Shown here: positions 20,682 to 28,744 of the stretch, in pieces
How the letters are laid out: the number at the start of each line of letters is the position of its first letter
How positions within the stretch are numbered: the first letter of the stretch is position 1
Origin: a virus
Strand: one strand, 5' to 3'
Length of the DNA stretch: 29,234 nt
Virus record (IMG/VR): IMGVR_UViG_3300010396_000086
Location: 1-29,234 of that record
The notes under the pieces: generated by a model
Seen by the model: the letters and a program-made list of their open reading frames with translations, nothing else
Databases searched by the model: none
What the model was told of the DNA's origin: nothing
Translations under genes and position numbers: made by a program

Positions 20682-22600
20682 TGGAATTGCCCTACTGTTG
20701 GTGTTAATTTAATTGGTATGCCACTATTTTTAGTTACCGCTGCATGAGTCCCGTTTGTTGCCTTTACTGTTATTTCCGCAGTGTGATTTGTATTATTCTG
20801 CGTTCCGCTTGTTTTCTGATAATGCTCGATCAGTTTGGGATCAACAGAGCTATTGGCCGACTTGTCCTGCTCTTTATTATCTTCTGTTTTTGATTGCTCA
20901 TTATCCCATTGCAGTTTCCATGCAGGTACTTTAATATCGCCAGCGGCATTAGCCGCTGCTATAGCAGTTGCCTTAATATTATCAACCGGCATTTTCATTT
21001 CTTGTTTTATCCGTGCTTTATCTTTCTCATACTGAGCGTCAGATAGATTGCCTATCATATTCTGCCCCCATTTCCATGCTAATACCATTGCATCAACCAT
21101 TGTAAGGAATGTATTTTTGAGTACAAGCCATTCCAGTTGCAAACCGAGGCTTACTGCTTTCCATACAGCACCCATCCAATGCGTTATCTCATCCCATTGC
21201 GCACCCCAGCCTTTAACATGCTTTACCAATATCACTATACCGGCCACTAAAGCTGCTATACCGAGTATAAGTAAACCTATAGGGTTGGCATCAAGGGCAA
21301 TATTTAATACCCATTGCGCTGCCTGCCATAACCATGTAGCTTTTGTTACTATTCCGATAATACCCGATACTGTTGCTATACCTAACAGCAAGCTACCTAT
21401 AGCAGCAGTAGAAACAACAATAACTGTAGCAAGCTTTTCGTGAGTATGTATCCATTCGGTAAAATGCTGTATTATAGGAACAACCCTATCTATCAGCTTA
21501 TCAACTATTGGCAATAATTTTTCACCTATAGTAATAGACAATGCTTCAAGATTATTTTTTGCAAGCTGGCTATGCGCTTTGCTTGTTTCCATCTGCTTAT
21601 TAAATGCCTCATCTACCTTGTTGATGCCATTGGACATATCTTCAAGGTTTTTAACATAGGCATTATTCTGCGAACCATTTAACAGTGTAACTGCCGTGAA
21701 CGCTTCTTTACGTCCCCATGCTTTTGCAAGATTTATACCCGCTTTTGTGCCGGCGGTTTCCACCGCTTTGAATGCTCCACCTAAGCCATGCATTTTATCA
21801 ATAAGTTCTTTACCGGTTTTCACATGCAATTCATGGAATATCTTTTGCATTTCACCAGTAGGCTTTAAAAGTGAAACAACTGATCCCATTATCTCATGCT
21901 GTGCCTCTGATGCTTGCAAGCCAGTGAGTGTTAATGCAGCGGTTGCGGCCTGAAAGTCTTTAAATTTTACACCTGCAGCGTTTACTATAGGCGCCGTCGA
22001 ACCAAACGCCTCATTAAGCTGTGACATGGTAGTTTTCCCCGCAGCAACTGTTTTAAAGAATATATCAGCTATCTCATTGGCGCTAAGATTTTCATTTTTA
22101 AATACGTTTAATGCAGATGTCATTGCGTTTGTGGCCTCTGTTGCAGTAGACAAACCGGCTACTGATAACCTTGCTGATTGCTCCAACACTTCCATTGCTT
22201 TAGCGGCAGGTATGCCTGCAGACCGTATCTGATAAAGTGCCTGTGTGAGATCATCGATAGCAACAGGTGTACGTTGTGCTATTTTCAGCACCTCGTCACC
22301 CATAGCAACCATACTTTCTTTCGAAGTATCTACCAATGTTGCCACATTGCTCATTTTAACCTGGAAATCTTCTGCAGCCTTTGTAGCTAATACCAAGGGC
22401 GCGAGTATTGCAGCACCTGCTATAGCTGTTTTTTCTGCTATGTTCATAGCCGCGTCGTGTACCCTGCGCAAACTGCGTTCCATCCTTGCGGCATCTGCAT
22501 GTGCCCTGTCTGCAAGGCTATCTATAGATTTCCCCATTCCGGCAATTGGCGCCGAAAATTTATCTACAGCTTTAAATATGGCAGGCAGTACAAATTCCAT
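20678..22600 (-). CDS. Tail tape measure protein, TP901 type
   Basis: 640 residues, the ruler that sets tail length. The N-terminus is helical with Ala-rich heptads (ADRAHADAARMERSLRRVHD); the core (AEDFQVKMSNVATLVDTSKE, then RTPVAIDDLTQALYQIRSAG and FKTVAAGKTTMSQLNEAFG) is the TP901 tape measure domain; a hydrophobic zone lies at about 390-465 (AAIGSLLLGIATVSGIIGIV, then GLLILGIAALVAGIVILV). The C-terminus is charged and Thr/Asn-rich. The ATG overlaps the stop of the frameshifted chaperone (TAATG), as usual for this gene pair. Confidence 0.9.
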   Translation of the reverse strand: MEFVLPAIFKAVDKFSAPIAGMGKSIDSLADRAHADAARMERSLRRVHDAAMNIAEKTAIAGAAILAPLVLATKAAEDFQVKMSNVATLVDTSKESMVAMGDEVLKIAQRTPVAIDDLTQALYQIRSAGIPAAKAMEVLEQSARLSVAGLSTATEATNAMTSALNVFKNENLSANEIADIFFKTVAAGKTTMSQLNEAFGSTAPIVNAAGVKFKDFQAATAALTLTGLQASEAQHEIMGSVVSLLKPTGEMQKIFHELHVKTGKELIDKMHGLGGAFKAVETAGTKAGINLAKAWGRKEAFTAVTLLNGSQNNAYVKNLEDMSNGINKVDEAFNKQMETSKAHSQLAKNNLEALSITIGEKLLPIVDKLIDRVVPIIQHFTEWIHTHEKLATVIVVSTAAIGSLLLGIATVSGIIGIVTKATWLWQAAQWVLNIALDANPIGLLILGIAALVAGIVILVKHVKGWGAQWDEITHWMGAVWKAVSLGLQLEWLVLKNTFLTMVDAMVLAWKWGQNMIGNLSDAQYEKDKARIKQEMKMPVDNIKATAIAAANAAGDIKVPAWKLQWDNEQSKTEDNKEQDKSANSSVDPKLIEHYQKTSGTQNNTNHTAEITVKATNGTHAAVTKNSGIPIKLTPTVGQFQ

Positions 22601-23162
22601 TACTTTAGCTTACTTATAAAGTCCAGTGTATCTTCATACCAATATTCCAAACCTTGATGATCTACATTATCTAAAAAGAGCCTGTCTATTACAACAGGCT
22701 CCCAATGATGATCGCGTATGATTGTTTTTATCATTCTGTTTAAGTCTCCATCTACAGAAAAAAAACCGCTATAGATTGACAAATAGTATTATCCTCTGTA
22801 TCCAGTTTCGCTAACATGCCTGCTGATTGTCCTGTCAATGCAGATACATATGCCATTATACGGCCGTCTGAATCACCTGCTTTAACAATCTTCATACGTG
22901 TTTGCAATTCACCAACGCTTATACGTGGTTTATATTCAAGCGTAGTAAGCGCATCATTACCTGAACTGTCCTTTACAGGGAATATCAGTGTATGAATTAT
23001 CTTATTGTTTTCGTCAATAGATATAACACCATTGGTCATTACATCTATAAGCGTATCAATAGCATCCTTATAGGTATCACGCTTTTTGTCTGATACTTTT
23101 TTGTAATCCAGCCATCCGTCAATTTCAAGCTTAGCCTGATCGTATGATACTTTCGGTTCCAT
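22600..23162 (-). CDS. Tail assembly chaperone, long form made by -1 frameshift
   Basis: Ribosomes that slip back one base on the T8 run (minus-strand GTTTTTTTTC, 22757-22766) leave the short chaperone frame just before its stop and read on in the frame ending at 22600. The fusion is about 187 residues; its extension contains VDGDLNRMIKTIIRDHHWEP and ends YWYEDTLDFISKLK. A short and a long chaperone from one gene pair, just before the tape measure gene, is conserved in tailed phages (lambda G/GT, Mu gp41/42-type); the two forms coat the tape measure during tube assembly. An independent start at ATG 22782 is possible but the frame arrangement favours slippage. Confidence 0.75.
22752..23162 (-). 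CDS. Tail assembly chaperone, short form
   Basis: 136 residues ending in TAG at 22752-22754. It starts EPKVSYDQAKLEIDGWLDYK, continues with TLIDVMTNGVISIDENNKII and the beta segment HTLIFPVKDSSGNDALTTLE, and ends with helix VSALTGQSAGMLAKLDTEDN and IAVFFL over the slippery run. The size, position between tube and tape measure, and the shift site identify it. Its start ATG directly follows the tube stop (TAAATG). Confidence 0.75.
   Translation of the reverse strand: MEPKVSYDQAKLEIDGWLDYKKVSDKKRDTYKDAIDTLIDVMTNGVISIDENNKIIHTLIFPVKDSSGNDALTTLEYKPRISVGELQTRMKIVKAGDSDGRIMAYVSALTGQSAGMLAKLDTEDNTICQSIAVFFL
22757..22766 (-). other. Programmed -1 ribosomal frameshift site
   Basis: On the minus strand the message reads GCG GTT TTT TTT CTG TAG. 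The run of eight T residues allows both P- and A-site tRNAs (Phe) to re-pair after slipping back one base, entering the frame TTT TCT GTA GAT. The zero-frame stop follows four bases after the run. No strong stimulatory hairpin is obvious downstream. Confidence 0.75.
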
Positions 23163-23567
23163 TTATATTTGTTTTAATATTCCTCCGCCTGATAATTTAA
23201 GAGCGAACGTTGCGTTATTACCATTACCCGACATATCACCGACCGGTTTGCCTATTGCACCGTACACTGTACCGTTAATGTGTGTAAATGTCCAGTTTGC
23301 AGCCACAGGGTCAGAAGCTAAAGCGACTAATGCCTCCAATTCTTCACGTACATTCATATCCCAGGCAATAGTAGTTTCAAAACTCCATCGTACACGGGTC
23401 ATTTTATCTATCATTGTCCCACTGCCATCTACACCTTTGTTATCATCTTCACTGCGCATGCCGCCCAAATCATACTTGCTTTCCTCGCTTGCTTTAGGAT
23501 AGATGATACCACTGCCTATTGTCGGGTGATTGTATGTTATCTCAATTATATCGCCGCCTACAGCCAT
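23163..23567 (-). CDS. Tail tube protein
   Basis: 134 residues, beta-rich, placed between sheath and tail chaperone, the fixed position of the tube gene in contractile phages (Mu M). Sequence parts such as DIIEITYNHPTIGSGIIYPK, RWSFETTIAWDMNVREELEA and WTFTHINGTVYGAIGKPVGD fit a small beta-barrel that stacks in hexamers. The family cannot be named from motifs alone, but order and size make the role likely. Confidence 0.7.
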   Translation of the reverse strand: MAVGGDIIEITYNHPTIGSGIIYPKASEESKYDLGGMRSEDDNKGVDGSGTMIDKMTRVRWSFETTIAWDMNVREELEALVALASDPVAANWTFTHINGTVYGAIGKPVGDMSGNGNNATFALKLSGGGILKQI

Positions 23568-23589
23568 TGTATAATTATTTTATAGTTTA

Positions 23590-25110
23590 TTAATTACCGA
23601 AATTGAAGCCAGCCTCAGCAGTTGTCGAAGCAATACGTAAATATCCAGTCCTCTTATACCTAAAGAATGTTTCCAGTCTGTCAGGATTTGTCGTGCTTAT
23701 ATTTACCTCTGTGCTTGACTGCATGAATGATGCATCTGCTATTAGTGCACGTTTCGCAAGGTCATTAGCATAGTTTGCTATGATCTGTGTCCACTGCTTT
23801 GGCTTAATAACATTTGTAGCTGTTACAACATCCCCATCATTTGCTATTGCATGGTCAACAACATTTGCCAATTCCAAAAGATAATAGCCATATCTAATGT
23901 TAAAGTCTAACATTAGATTGCGGCAATATCTGAACTGAGGGGGTATTTCACCTGATGGCGCATAGGTTGTTACAAAGTCCTGAACCTGGTAAGCCCCTGC
24001 AACTATATCCACAGTAGAGCAGCCTAATTGTACATAAGCATCTCTATTGTTATAATCCTGCATTGCTATTGTTGTTCCGGCGACAGGTAGAGGCATATCG
24101 GGATAACTTTGCCCTGAAACATCAAGATGTGGACTGTTCTGCGCTGCATTACTGAACAATACAGCCATATTTGCTGCAGCTTCATAAGGCATACCTTGTG
24201 AAAGTGGAGCAGGGCATATTGCTATAGTAACATTTGACGGCCTTACACCGGCACTTGTTATAGATGTTGGATTATCAAGCGTGCTACCTGTTAGCGCAAT
24301 AAATGGTTTGAATATTGTTCCCGTATATCTTCCTGATGGAGTATTAGGATCCGGTATGCCGTTAAACGCTTCATATTCAGCCATTGTAGCAGATACTGCA
24401 CCATAACCGTTGATAACGATAGTGTTCCAGTCTGAACCGAACAATTGTAATGAAGATGTAACCGTTGGCGTGCCGGTACCAGCAACAGTTTGAGCTACTG
24501 CGTAAGTAACGCCTATAGAAGTATTATTTGAATCTACAGTTATCGAAATATCCTGTGATGTTAACCCTGTCCACTCTGCGGTACACGTTACAACACCTGC
24601 AGTGTTTGCTGCAGATACAGGACATGATAAAACATTGTTTATTGCGGTAACTATTTTACCGGCTATAACAGTAGGCGTATCTCCATTAACAATATTTACA
24701 GCATAAGCGCTACCATCTATGATCTCACGGCCATTAATATTTATATAATGAGTGCCATTTGCAGTAGCTGTTCCCGTAACTGTTATAGTCATAGCCTTAG
24801 CTGCTGAACCGCCTGCAGCCAATTGTGCAAAAGCAATTACGGGAACTGTTACACCGCCTCCGTTTACCGGAAATAATATACGCATGATAGCATACATAGG
24901 GCTTGAAAACCCATATAGTTTGCCAGCCTGCGCCGCTGATGTAATTTGAACAGGAGAGGTTGATAACCCTGATTGGTTTGCCGTACTTGCTTCTGCTAAT
25001 ACCGCTATACGTTGAGGAAGATTTGGAGAGGAAGTATTGAAAGTCCCTTTTGTCAGTTGATATCCTACAATACGTGATATTCTGTTCAAGGCTACCGCGG
25101 TGCTACTCAT
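23590..25110 (-). CDS. Tail sheath protein, Mu gpL-like
   Basis: 506 residues, the contractile outer layer of the tail. The N-terminal arm has PNLPQRIAVLAEASTANQSG and the strand-rich outer domains include TITVTGTATANGTHYINING. The C-terminal core (VVTATNVIKPKQWTQIIANY, ending with RLETFFRYKRTGYLRIASTT) matches the sheath C-terminal domain, in which the two terminal arms weave neighbouring subunits together. The order sheath-tube-chaperone-tape measure matches Mu L-M-Y-41/42. The gene begins 75 bases after the terminase stop; the gap holds copy 2 of the GC-rich palindrome. Confidence 0.9.
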   Translation of the reverse strand: MSSTAVALNRISRIVGYQLTKGTFNTSSPNLPQRIAVLAEASTANQSGLSTSPVQITSAAQAGKLYGFSSPMYAIMRILFPVNGGGVTVPVIAFAQLAAGGSAAKAMTITVTGTATANGTHYININGREIIDGSAYAVNIVNGDTPTVIAGKIVTAINNVLSCPVSAANTAGVVTCTAEWTGLTSQDISITVDSNNTSIGVTYAVAQTVAGTGTPTVTSSLQLFGSDWNTIVINGYGAVSATMAEYEAFNGIPDPNTPSGRYTGTIFKPFIALTGSTLDNPTSITSAGVRPSNVTIAICPAPLSQGMPYEAAANMAVLFSNAAQNSPHLDVSGQSYPDMPLPVAGTTIAMQDYNNRDAYVQLGCSTVDIVAGAYQVQDFVTTYAPSGEIPPQFRYCRNLMLDFNIRYGYYLLELANVVDHAIANDGDVVTATNVIKPKQWTQIIANYANDLAKRALIADASFMQSSTEVNISTTNPDRLETFFRYKRTGYLRIASTTAEAGFNFGN

Positions 25111-25161
25111 TGTGTACTCTTTGGCGCAATTTAGCAGCGTTAAAGCAGCACTATATTTTTA

Positions 25162-25179
25162 TTCCCCGCCGAGGGGAAT
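25162..25179. repeat. GC-rich palindrome, copy 2 of an 18-bp repeat
   Basis: The minus strand reads TTCCCCTCGGCGGGGAAT... within a longer conserved block: A6, two bases, then the palindrome, then a purine and A, exactly as at 11944-11969 on the plus strand. It lies between terminase stop (25185) and sheath ATG (25110). On the plus strand it is followed by GTTTTTT, so the terminator-like side faces antisense transcription, not the late operon. Operator or RNA-processing use is possible. Confidence 0.7.
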
Positions 25180-25184
25180 GTTTT

Positions 25185-27185
25185 TTAAGCAGCTTCGCCT
25201 GTTACAATTTCTACATATTCTTTCCACGTGAAATTTTTAATTTTAAGCTCCTTGCCGATAAGGCTCACGACTATCTCACGCAATGCTATATTATACACCC
25301 TGCAGTCCCACATGTGGTTTTGGACATTGCTGCTTTTCTTTATCCATCGTGCCGCTATGCCTGCACCTTCAGTATTGGTATCTATAACACGATGCTCACT
25401 TTCGAAGTGCTCAAAATAATTGGTAAAGCCATAAAGCCCATTGCTCGGTTGTGGGAAGTTCATAAAATAATTTGGCTGGCTGTCGTCGTTCTCGCTCCAT
25501 TTCAATGCCATATAATCACTAAGATCGTCTTTTATCAGCCCCACTTCAAGTATATAAAGCTTTGAACGTTCACGCGCTGGTTTGAATAATGGTACATCTA
25601 TACCAAACTTTATATATTTATCTGCCTCTTTACCCTTCAATCCTATAACATGGCTATTTGTTGCATCTATATAAGCATATGCGAAGTTGCTATAATGCCC
25701 GCAATCTAAACCGGAAACGAATATTTGCATATTTCGTCCGGTATCTGTTTTGTATTGTTGGCTTATCAATAGATCAAATTCTTTCCATACGCTATTTGGG
25801 CTATTCCTTTCATAGGACCAATGCTCGCGATCTACTTTGTGCTTACGCGTATTCTCACGTGGTATAAATGTTCCTATACTACCATGCTGTACACTATAAC
25901 TTGCCCCTGTTTCAGTCCATGCAACTATCTCATAATCTAAACGCGCATCATCTACCAGACCATTCATATCTGCAGCACATGTAAGCAAAACTATTTTGCC
26001 ATTACCATCATTGATACTTAATTTTTCCGGTAAGGTGCCAATATCATATGGCCTGATATTCTTTTGTATAGAGTTTGCCTTTGGCGCTTCTGCTGAGCTT
26101 TCATATGCTTCACCTAAACAGGTATTTACAAATACCTGGTATTGCGTTTCTATACGTGGTTGATTAGGAGGATTACATGCTATAAGGTTTTTTACATACT
26201 TAGCCCAATCAAACATACCGATAGGAGCGTAAAGGCTTGGTATGTGATAACTGTAATATCCCTCCTCGCTGGGCGTGGCTGTTGGTTTCCACATGCCTCC
26301 ATTAAGCAGATTATATTTATCCTTGTCATTAAAAAAACCTGCGCATTGTTGACAAACATAACCCACAGAACTTTCTATCAATTGTCCCTGGCTATTTAAT
26401 TCCCAGGTCATACCACCACCTTCGGGTACACTCCATTTTAAAACTATAGGCTCATGGCAACAAGGGCACTCTACAAAGAAGTTACGCTGATCCCCCGCTA
26501 AATATGCCGGCTCAATAAGCGATGTTGTTTTAACAAGAGGTGTGCTGATTAAGAACATCTTATAAATGTCTTTATAAGCCGCTGCACGTTGTTCAATGAG
26601 TTTTATAAGGCTACCTGATTCCTTAGATTGCCCTCGCATAGCATCCAAGTCATCCAAAAAAATGTATTGCAGATCTACCTGGGCTATTGCCTTATGGTTG
26701 TTTGCACTGCCTATAGACACATACCCGCCTGAAAAGTCCTTTTTAAAGTTAGTATCTCCCGATTTATTAGCCCTGTTTCGTTGTACCTGCGGCTTTATAT
26801 ACGACCTTAAACCAGCGCCGTCTATCATAAGGTCAAGCTTTTCTACAGCTTTTGGGATAAGATCAGGAGCGCCAACCATGAAATAACAGTTGCCAGGGTT
26901 GTTTTTTATCATCCAGCCGATACCTGGGATTATTATACCTGAGCTAAAGCCGATTTGTGCACCTTTCATCACAGCAACCTTACGAGCCGGATGGTCAGGA
27001 GCTAAGCAATCTATAATTTCTCTTGCATATGGTGTGTAGTTGTACCTGAATGGTCCGGGGCGAGGCTTGCCCATCACTACGTTTTGTTCAGTCCATTCAG
27101 AAGGCTTTATCGTGGATATTTGCGCAATCCCAGAAGTGATAATATCCTTTAATTGTGAAGTATATAAGTTACTATCGTTGAACAC
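25185..27185 (-). CDS. Terminase large subunit, lambda GpA family
   Basis: 666 residues; the motor and nuclease that package DNA. GTG 27185 is the only plausible start, as a stop lies five codons upstream. ATPase: Walker A-like KGAQIGFSSG (74-83) and Walker B IFLDDLDA (175-182). A zinc-ribbon follows (CPCC at 240-243 and CQQC at 278-281), as known for GpA. Nuclease: Asp407 in LTCAADMNGLVDD and the segment LDYEIVAWTETG, then YSVQHGSIGTF and later QIFVSGLDCGHYS. GpA-type terminases usually cut at specific cos sites. The stop is followed by the GC-rich palindrome. Confidence 0.9.
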   Translation of the reverse strand: MFNDSNLYTSQLKDIITSGIAQISTIKPSEWTEQNVVMGKPRPGPFRYNYTPYAREIIDCLAPDHPARKVAVMKGAQIGFSSGIIIPGIGWMIKNNPGNCYFMVGAPDLIPKAVEKLDLMIDGAGLRSYIKPQVQRNRANKSGDTNFKKDFSGGYVSIGSANNHKAIAQVDLQYIFLDDLDAMRGQSKESGSLIKLIEQRAAAYKDIYKMFLISTPLVKTTSLIEPAYLAGDQRNFFVECPCCHEPIVLKWSVPEGGGMTWELNSQGQLIESSVGYVCQQCAGFFNDKDKYNLLNGGMWKPTATPSEEGYYSYHIPSLYAPIGMFDWAKYVKNLIACNPPNQPRIETQYQVFVNTCLGEAYESSAEAPKANSIQKNIRPYDIGTLPEKLSINDGNGKIVLLTCAADMNGLVDDARLDYEIVAWTETGASYSVQHGSIGTFIPRENTRKHKVDREHWSYERNSPNSVWKEFDLLISQQYKTDTGRNMQIFVSGLDCGHYSNFAYAYIDATNSHVIGLKGKEADKYIKFGIDVPLFKPARERSKLYILEVGLIKDDLSDYMALKWSENDDSQPNYFMNFPQPSNGLYGFTNYFEHFESEHRVIDTNTEGAGIAARWIKKSSNVQNHMWDCRVYNIALREIVVSLIGKELKIKNFTWKEYVEIVTGEAA

Positions 27186-27270
27186 GGATAAATCTAATTA
27201 TTTTGATAGCTACATAAATCACAAGTATTAATAAAACAAAAATGAAATAATACTTATCTATATTAGGCAT
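27172..27270 (-). CDS. Membrane microprotein between terminase subunits (32 aa)
   Basis: ATG 27270 to TAG 27172-27174 gives 32 residues: a polar head (MPNIDKYY), one hydrophobic helix (FIFVLLILVIYVAIKII) and a basic tail (RFIRVQR). It starts 9 bases after the small-terminase stop and overlaps the GTG start of the large subunit by 14 bases, which may couple its translation. It fills the otherwise empty 94-base gap. Function unknown. Confidence 0.5.
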   Translation of the reverse strand: MPNIDKYYFIFVLLILVIYVAIKIIRFIRVQR

Positions 27271-27279
27271 AATAAATCT

Positions 27280-27927
27280 TTAAACCCTTTCCCCAACACC
27301 TCGTTTATCTGAAAAATCCCTTACTATATTCTCCACAGCCTTAGCGCTACTCTCTGCTGCTTTCTGTACGGCTGCGTTCCTACGCTTCACATACTCCCCC
27401 CGCATAAATGCAATATCTTCAAGGCTCATACTATATTTATGTGCATACATAGTTAATATTTCCTCGTCCGCATTCTTTTGCTCCATAAGAATATATTGAT
27501 TATGCTGCAGAAACACAGGCTTAATAAGGTCAGATGGTATAACTATACCCCTTATCTTATCCTCTTTTATCTTCAAAAGCGATATTTCACGCTCTCTTTT
27601 CTTTGTATCAAGGTGTTTTAGCAGCTTTTCAGATACATATAATGCCGGCACTTCGCTATCTTCATCGTCCTCGTTTAGCACATCATCATCAAAATCATCG
27701 ATATTTACCTGGTGTTTTACCGTTGGCGCAATGGTAGGAATATCTTTTATTAGCTCTTTCTCACGCTTTTTGCCTTTATTTTTCTCTATAAATGCCTTGT
27801 TGCGGTCGTTATTGGTATCAAGATGCTCATTTACAACGACTACCTTCCCTCTTTGTATGTAAACAGACAATGCTTTAGTTTGTATCCCGCACTGTTCGGC
27901 AAATTCGTTTTTTGTTAATAATGCCAT
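27280..27927 (-). CDS. Terminase small subunit-like DNA-binding protein, Nu1-like
   Basis: I chose ATG 27927 (MALLTKNEFAEQCGIQTKAL), 215 residues; the 30 residues open upstream look non-coding and cover the promoter. The N-terminus is a helix-turn-helix (KNEFAEQCGIQTKALSVYIQ) with a basic follow-on (DRNKAFIEKNKGKKREKE), an acidic linker (DDFDDDVLNEDDEDSE) and a helical C-terminal part (KLLKHLDTKKREREISLLKI) as in Nu1-type subunits that recognise the packaging site and recruit GpA. It directly precedes the large subunit. Confidence 0.7.
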   Translation of the reverse strand: MALLTKNEFAEQCGIQTKALSVYIQRGKVVVVNEHLDTNNDRNKAFIEKNKGKKREKELIKDIPTIAPTVKHQVNIDDFDDDVLNEDDEDSEVPALYVSEKLLKHLDTKKREREISLLKIKEDKIRGIVIPSDLIKPVFLQHNQYILMEQKNADEEILTMYAHKYSMSLEDIAFMRGEYVKRRNAAVQKAAESSAKAVENIVRDFSDKRGVGERV

Positions 27928-27973
27928 GTTTGTTGTCAGGCTAAAACTATTGTTGCAACTGTGTTTTTCCTGC

Positions 27974-28018
27974 TTTGTTGTCAAAATTAAGGGAATTGTC
28001 CAACATATTGACAACAAA
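27974..28018 (-). promoter_or_regulatory. Promoter and inverted-repeat operator for the terminase genes
   Basis: A perfect 11-bp inverted repeat, TTTGTTGTCAA (27974-27984) and TTGACAACAAA (28008-28018), brackets a minus-strand TAATTTTG (27982-27989), an exact match to the Bacteroidota -7 element. One arm overlaps the -7 element, the other lies in the -33 region. A third copy, TTTGTTGTCA (27929-27938), sits next to the ATG. This is how repressor or activator sites are usually arranged. Confidence 0.5.
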
Positions 28019-28114
28019 ATGTGAAAAAACGTGATGCATGTGTTGAAAAGCGAATTCCCATATATTGCGCTGTGATGTACCCTTTGCCCAGTACCTTGAC
28101 ATTATAAGTAAAAT

Positions 28115-28369
28115 TTATATCGTAATAGTTGTGCCATATGCTTCTGCTTTACTTGCAATTATTCCGAGAATATTCGATAAAGGCATAGTGGCGATAACCC
28201 CATCCTTGTCTTGCAATAATATATAGTTATCCATATTGCCATGATAATATGATTCGCATTCTATGACATTAGTTGTTAGCCCATTCCCAAGCATTACGGG
28301 CTGCTTTAGCGTTACGATGAAGTTTTTACCAATAAGCGGGTACGGGATTTCTATCTTTCTATTATCCAT
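28115..28369 (-). CDS. Hypothetical protein (84 aa)
   Basis: ATG 28369 follows an A-rich leader (AAAATTAAATAATC). The protein is beta-rich: KIEIPYPLIGKNFIVTLK, then NVIECESYYHGNMDNYILLQ, and then TMPLSNILGIIASKAE. The strand order around 'ESYYHG..DNYILLQDKDG...MPLSNI' recalls small LSm-like barrels, but this is only a resemblance. It is the last gene before the 97-base gap (28018-28114; no gene seen there) in front of the terminase promoter region. Confidence 0.55.
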   Translation of the reverse strand: MDNRKIEIPYPLIGKNFIVTLKQPVMLGNGLTTNVIECESYYHGNMDNYILLQDKDGVIATMPLSNILGIIASKAEAYGTTITI

Positions 28370-28418
28370 GATTATTTAATTTTATTCGCCATCTAATTCA
28401 TCAAGTGTAACAGGATGT

Positions 28419-28574
28419 CTATCTCTTAATTGGGACAAATAGACCGTGATGATTATGGCCAATAGTTTTCTTACCCGATTTCACATCTTCATATTCTTGG
28501 TCACTTAATTCTATTACTTGCCTTACAGCTTTAATAGGTTGAGATTTGCTTTTGCCAAATTTTATATCGTTCAT
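28419..28574 (-). CDS. Hypothetical protein (51 aa)
   Basis: ATG 28574 overlaps the previous stop as ATGA. The protein (IKFGKSKSQPIKAVRQVIEL, then DQEYEDVKSGKKTIGHNHHG) is basic and ends at TAG 28419-28421. In the +1 frame the sequence continues as a plausible tail, SQLRDRHPVTLDELDGE, to TAA at 28382-28384, so the gene may be shifted or may really end here. Function unknown. Confidence 0.5.
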   Translation of the reverse strand: MNDIKFGKSKSQPIKAVRQVIELSDQEYEDVKSGKKTIGHNHHGLFVPIKR

Positions 28575-28744
28575 TCAGGATTATATTTAAACAACCAATT
28601 AATAAAAAGTAAAGATAAGAATGCTGAAGATGTGCCGACGAATATGTATTGCCCCTCAAAAGCATTAATAAACGCACAGAAAATAGACAATCCTAAAGAG
28701 ATCGCAAACAATAGCCGTATTATCCAAACTACTTCTTTATTCAT
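28571..28744 (-). CDS. Small two-helix membrane protein (57 aa)
   Basis: The frame runs between ATGA overlaps with both neighbours. Two hydrophobic helices are separated by a short loop: VVWIIRLLFAISLGLSIFCA (5-24) and FVGTSSAFLSLLFINWLF (34-51). It could be a holin-like or superinfection-related membrane protein, but it lies at the start of the late block, away from the lysis cassette. Not a recognised family. Confidence 0.6.
   Translation of the reverse strand: MNKEVVWIIRLLFAISLGLSIFCAFINAFEGQYIFVGTSSAFLSLLFINWLFKYNPE

Noticed and set aside
25220-25235. Second CCACGTGAAA core resembling parS
   Set aside because: Only 12 of 16 positions fit, and it lies in the terminase coding sequence (Phe-Thr-Trp-Lys codons), so chance and codon constraint explain it.
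28382-28480. Stand-alone small membrane protein in the +1 frame (LLAIIITVYLSQLRD)
   Set aside because: There is no start codon between the upstream stop and the hydrophobic stretch; better explained as an extension or shadow of the 28419-28574 gene.
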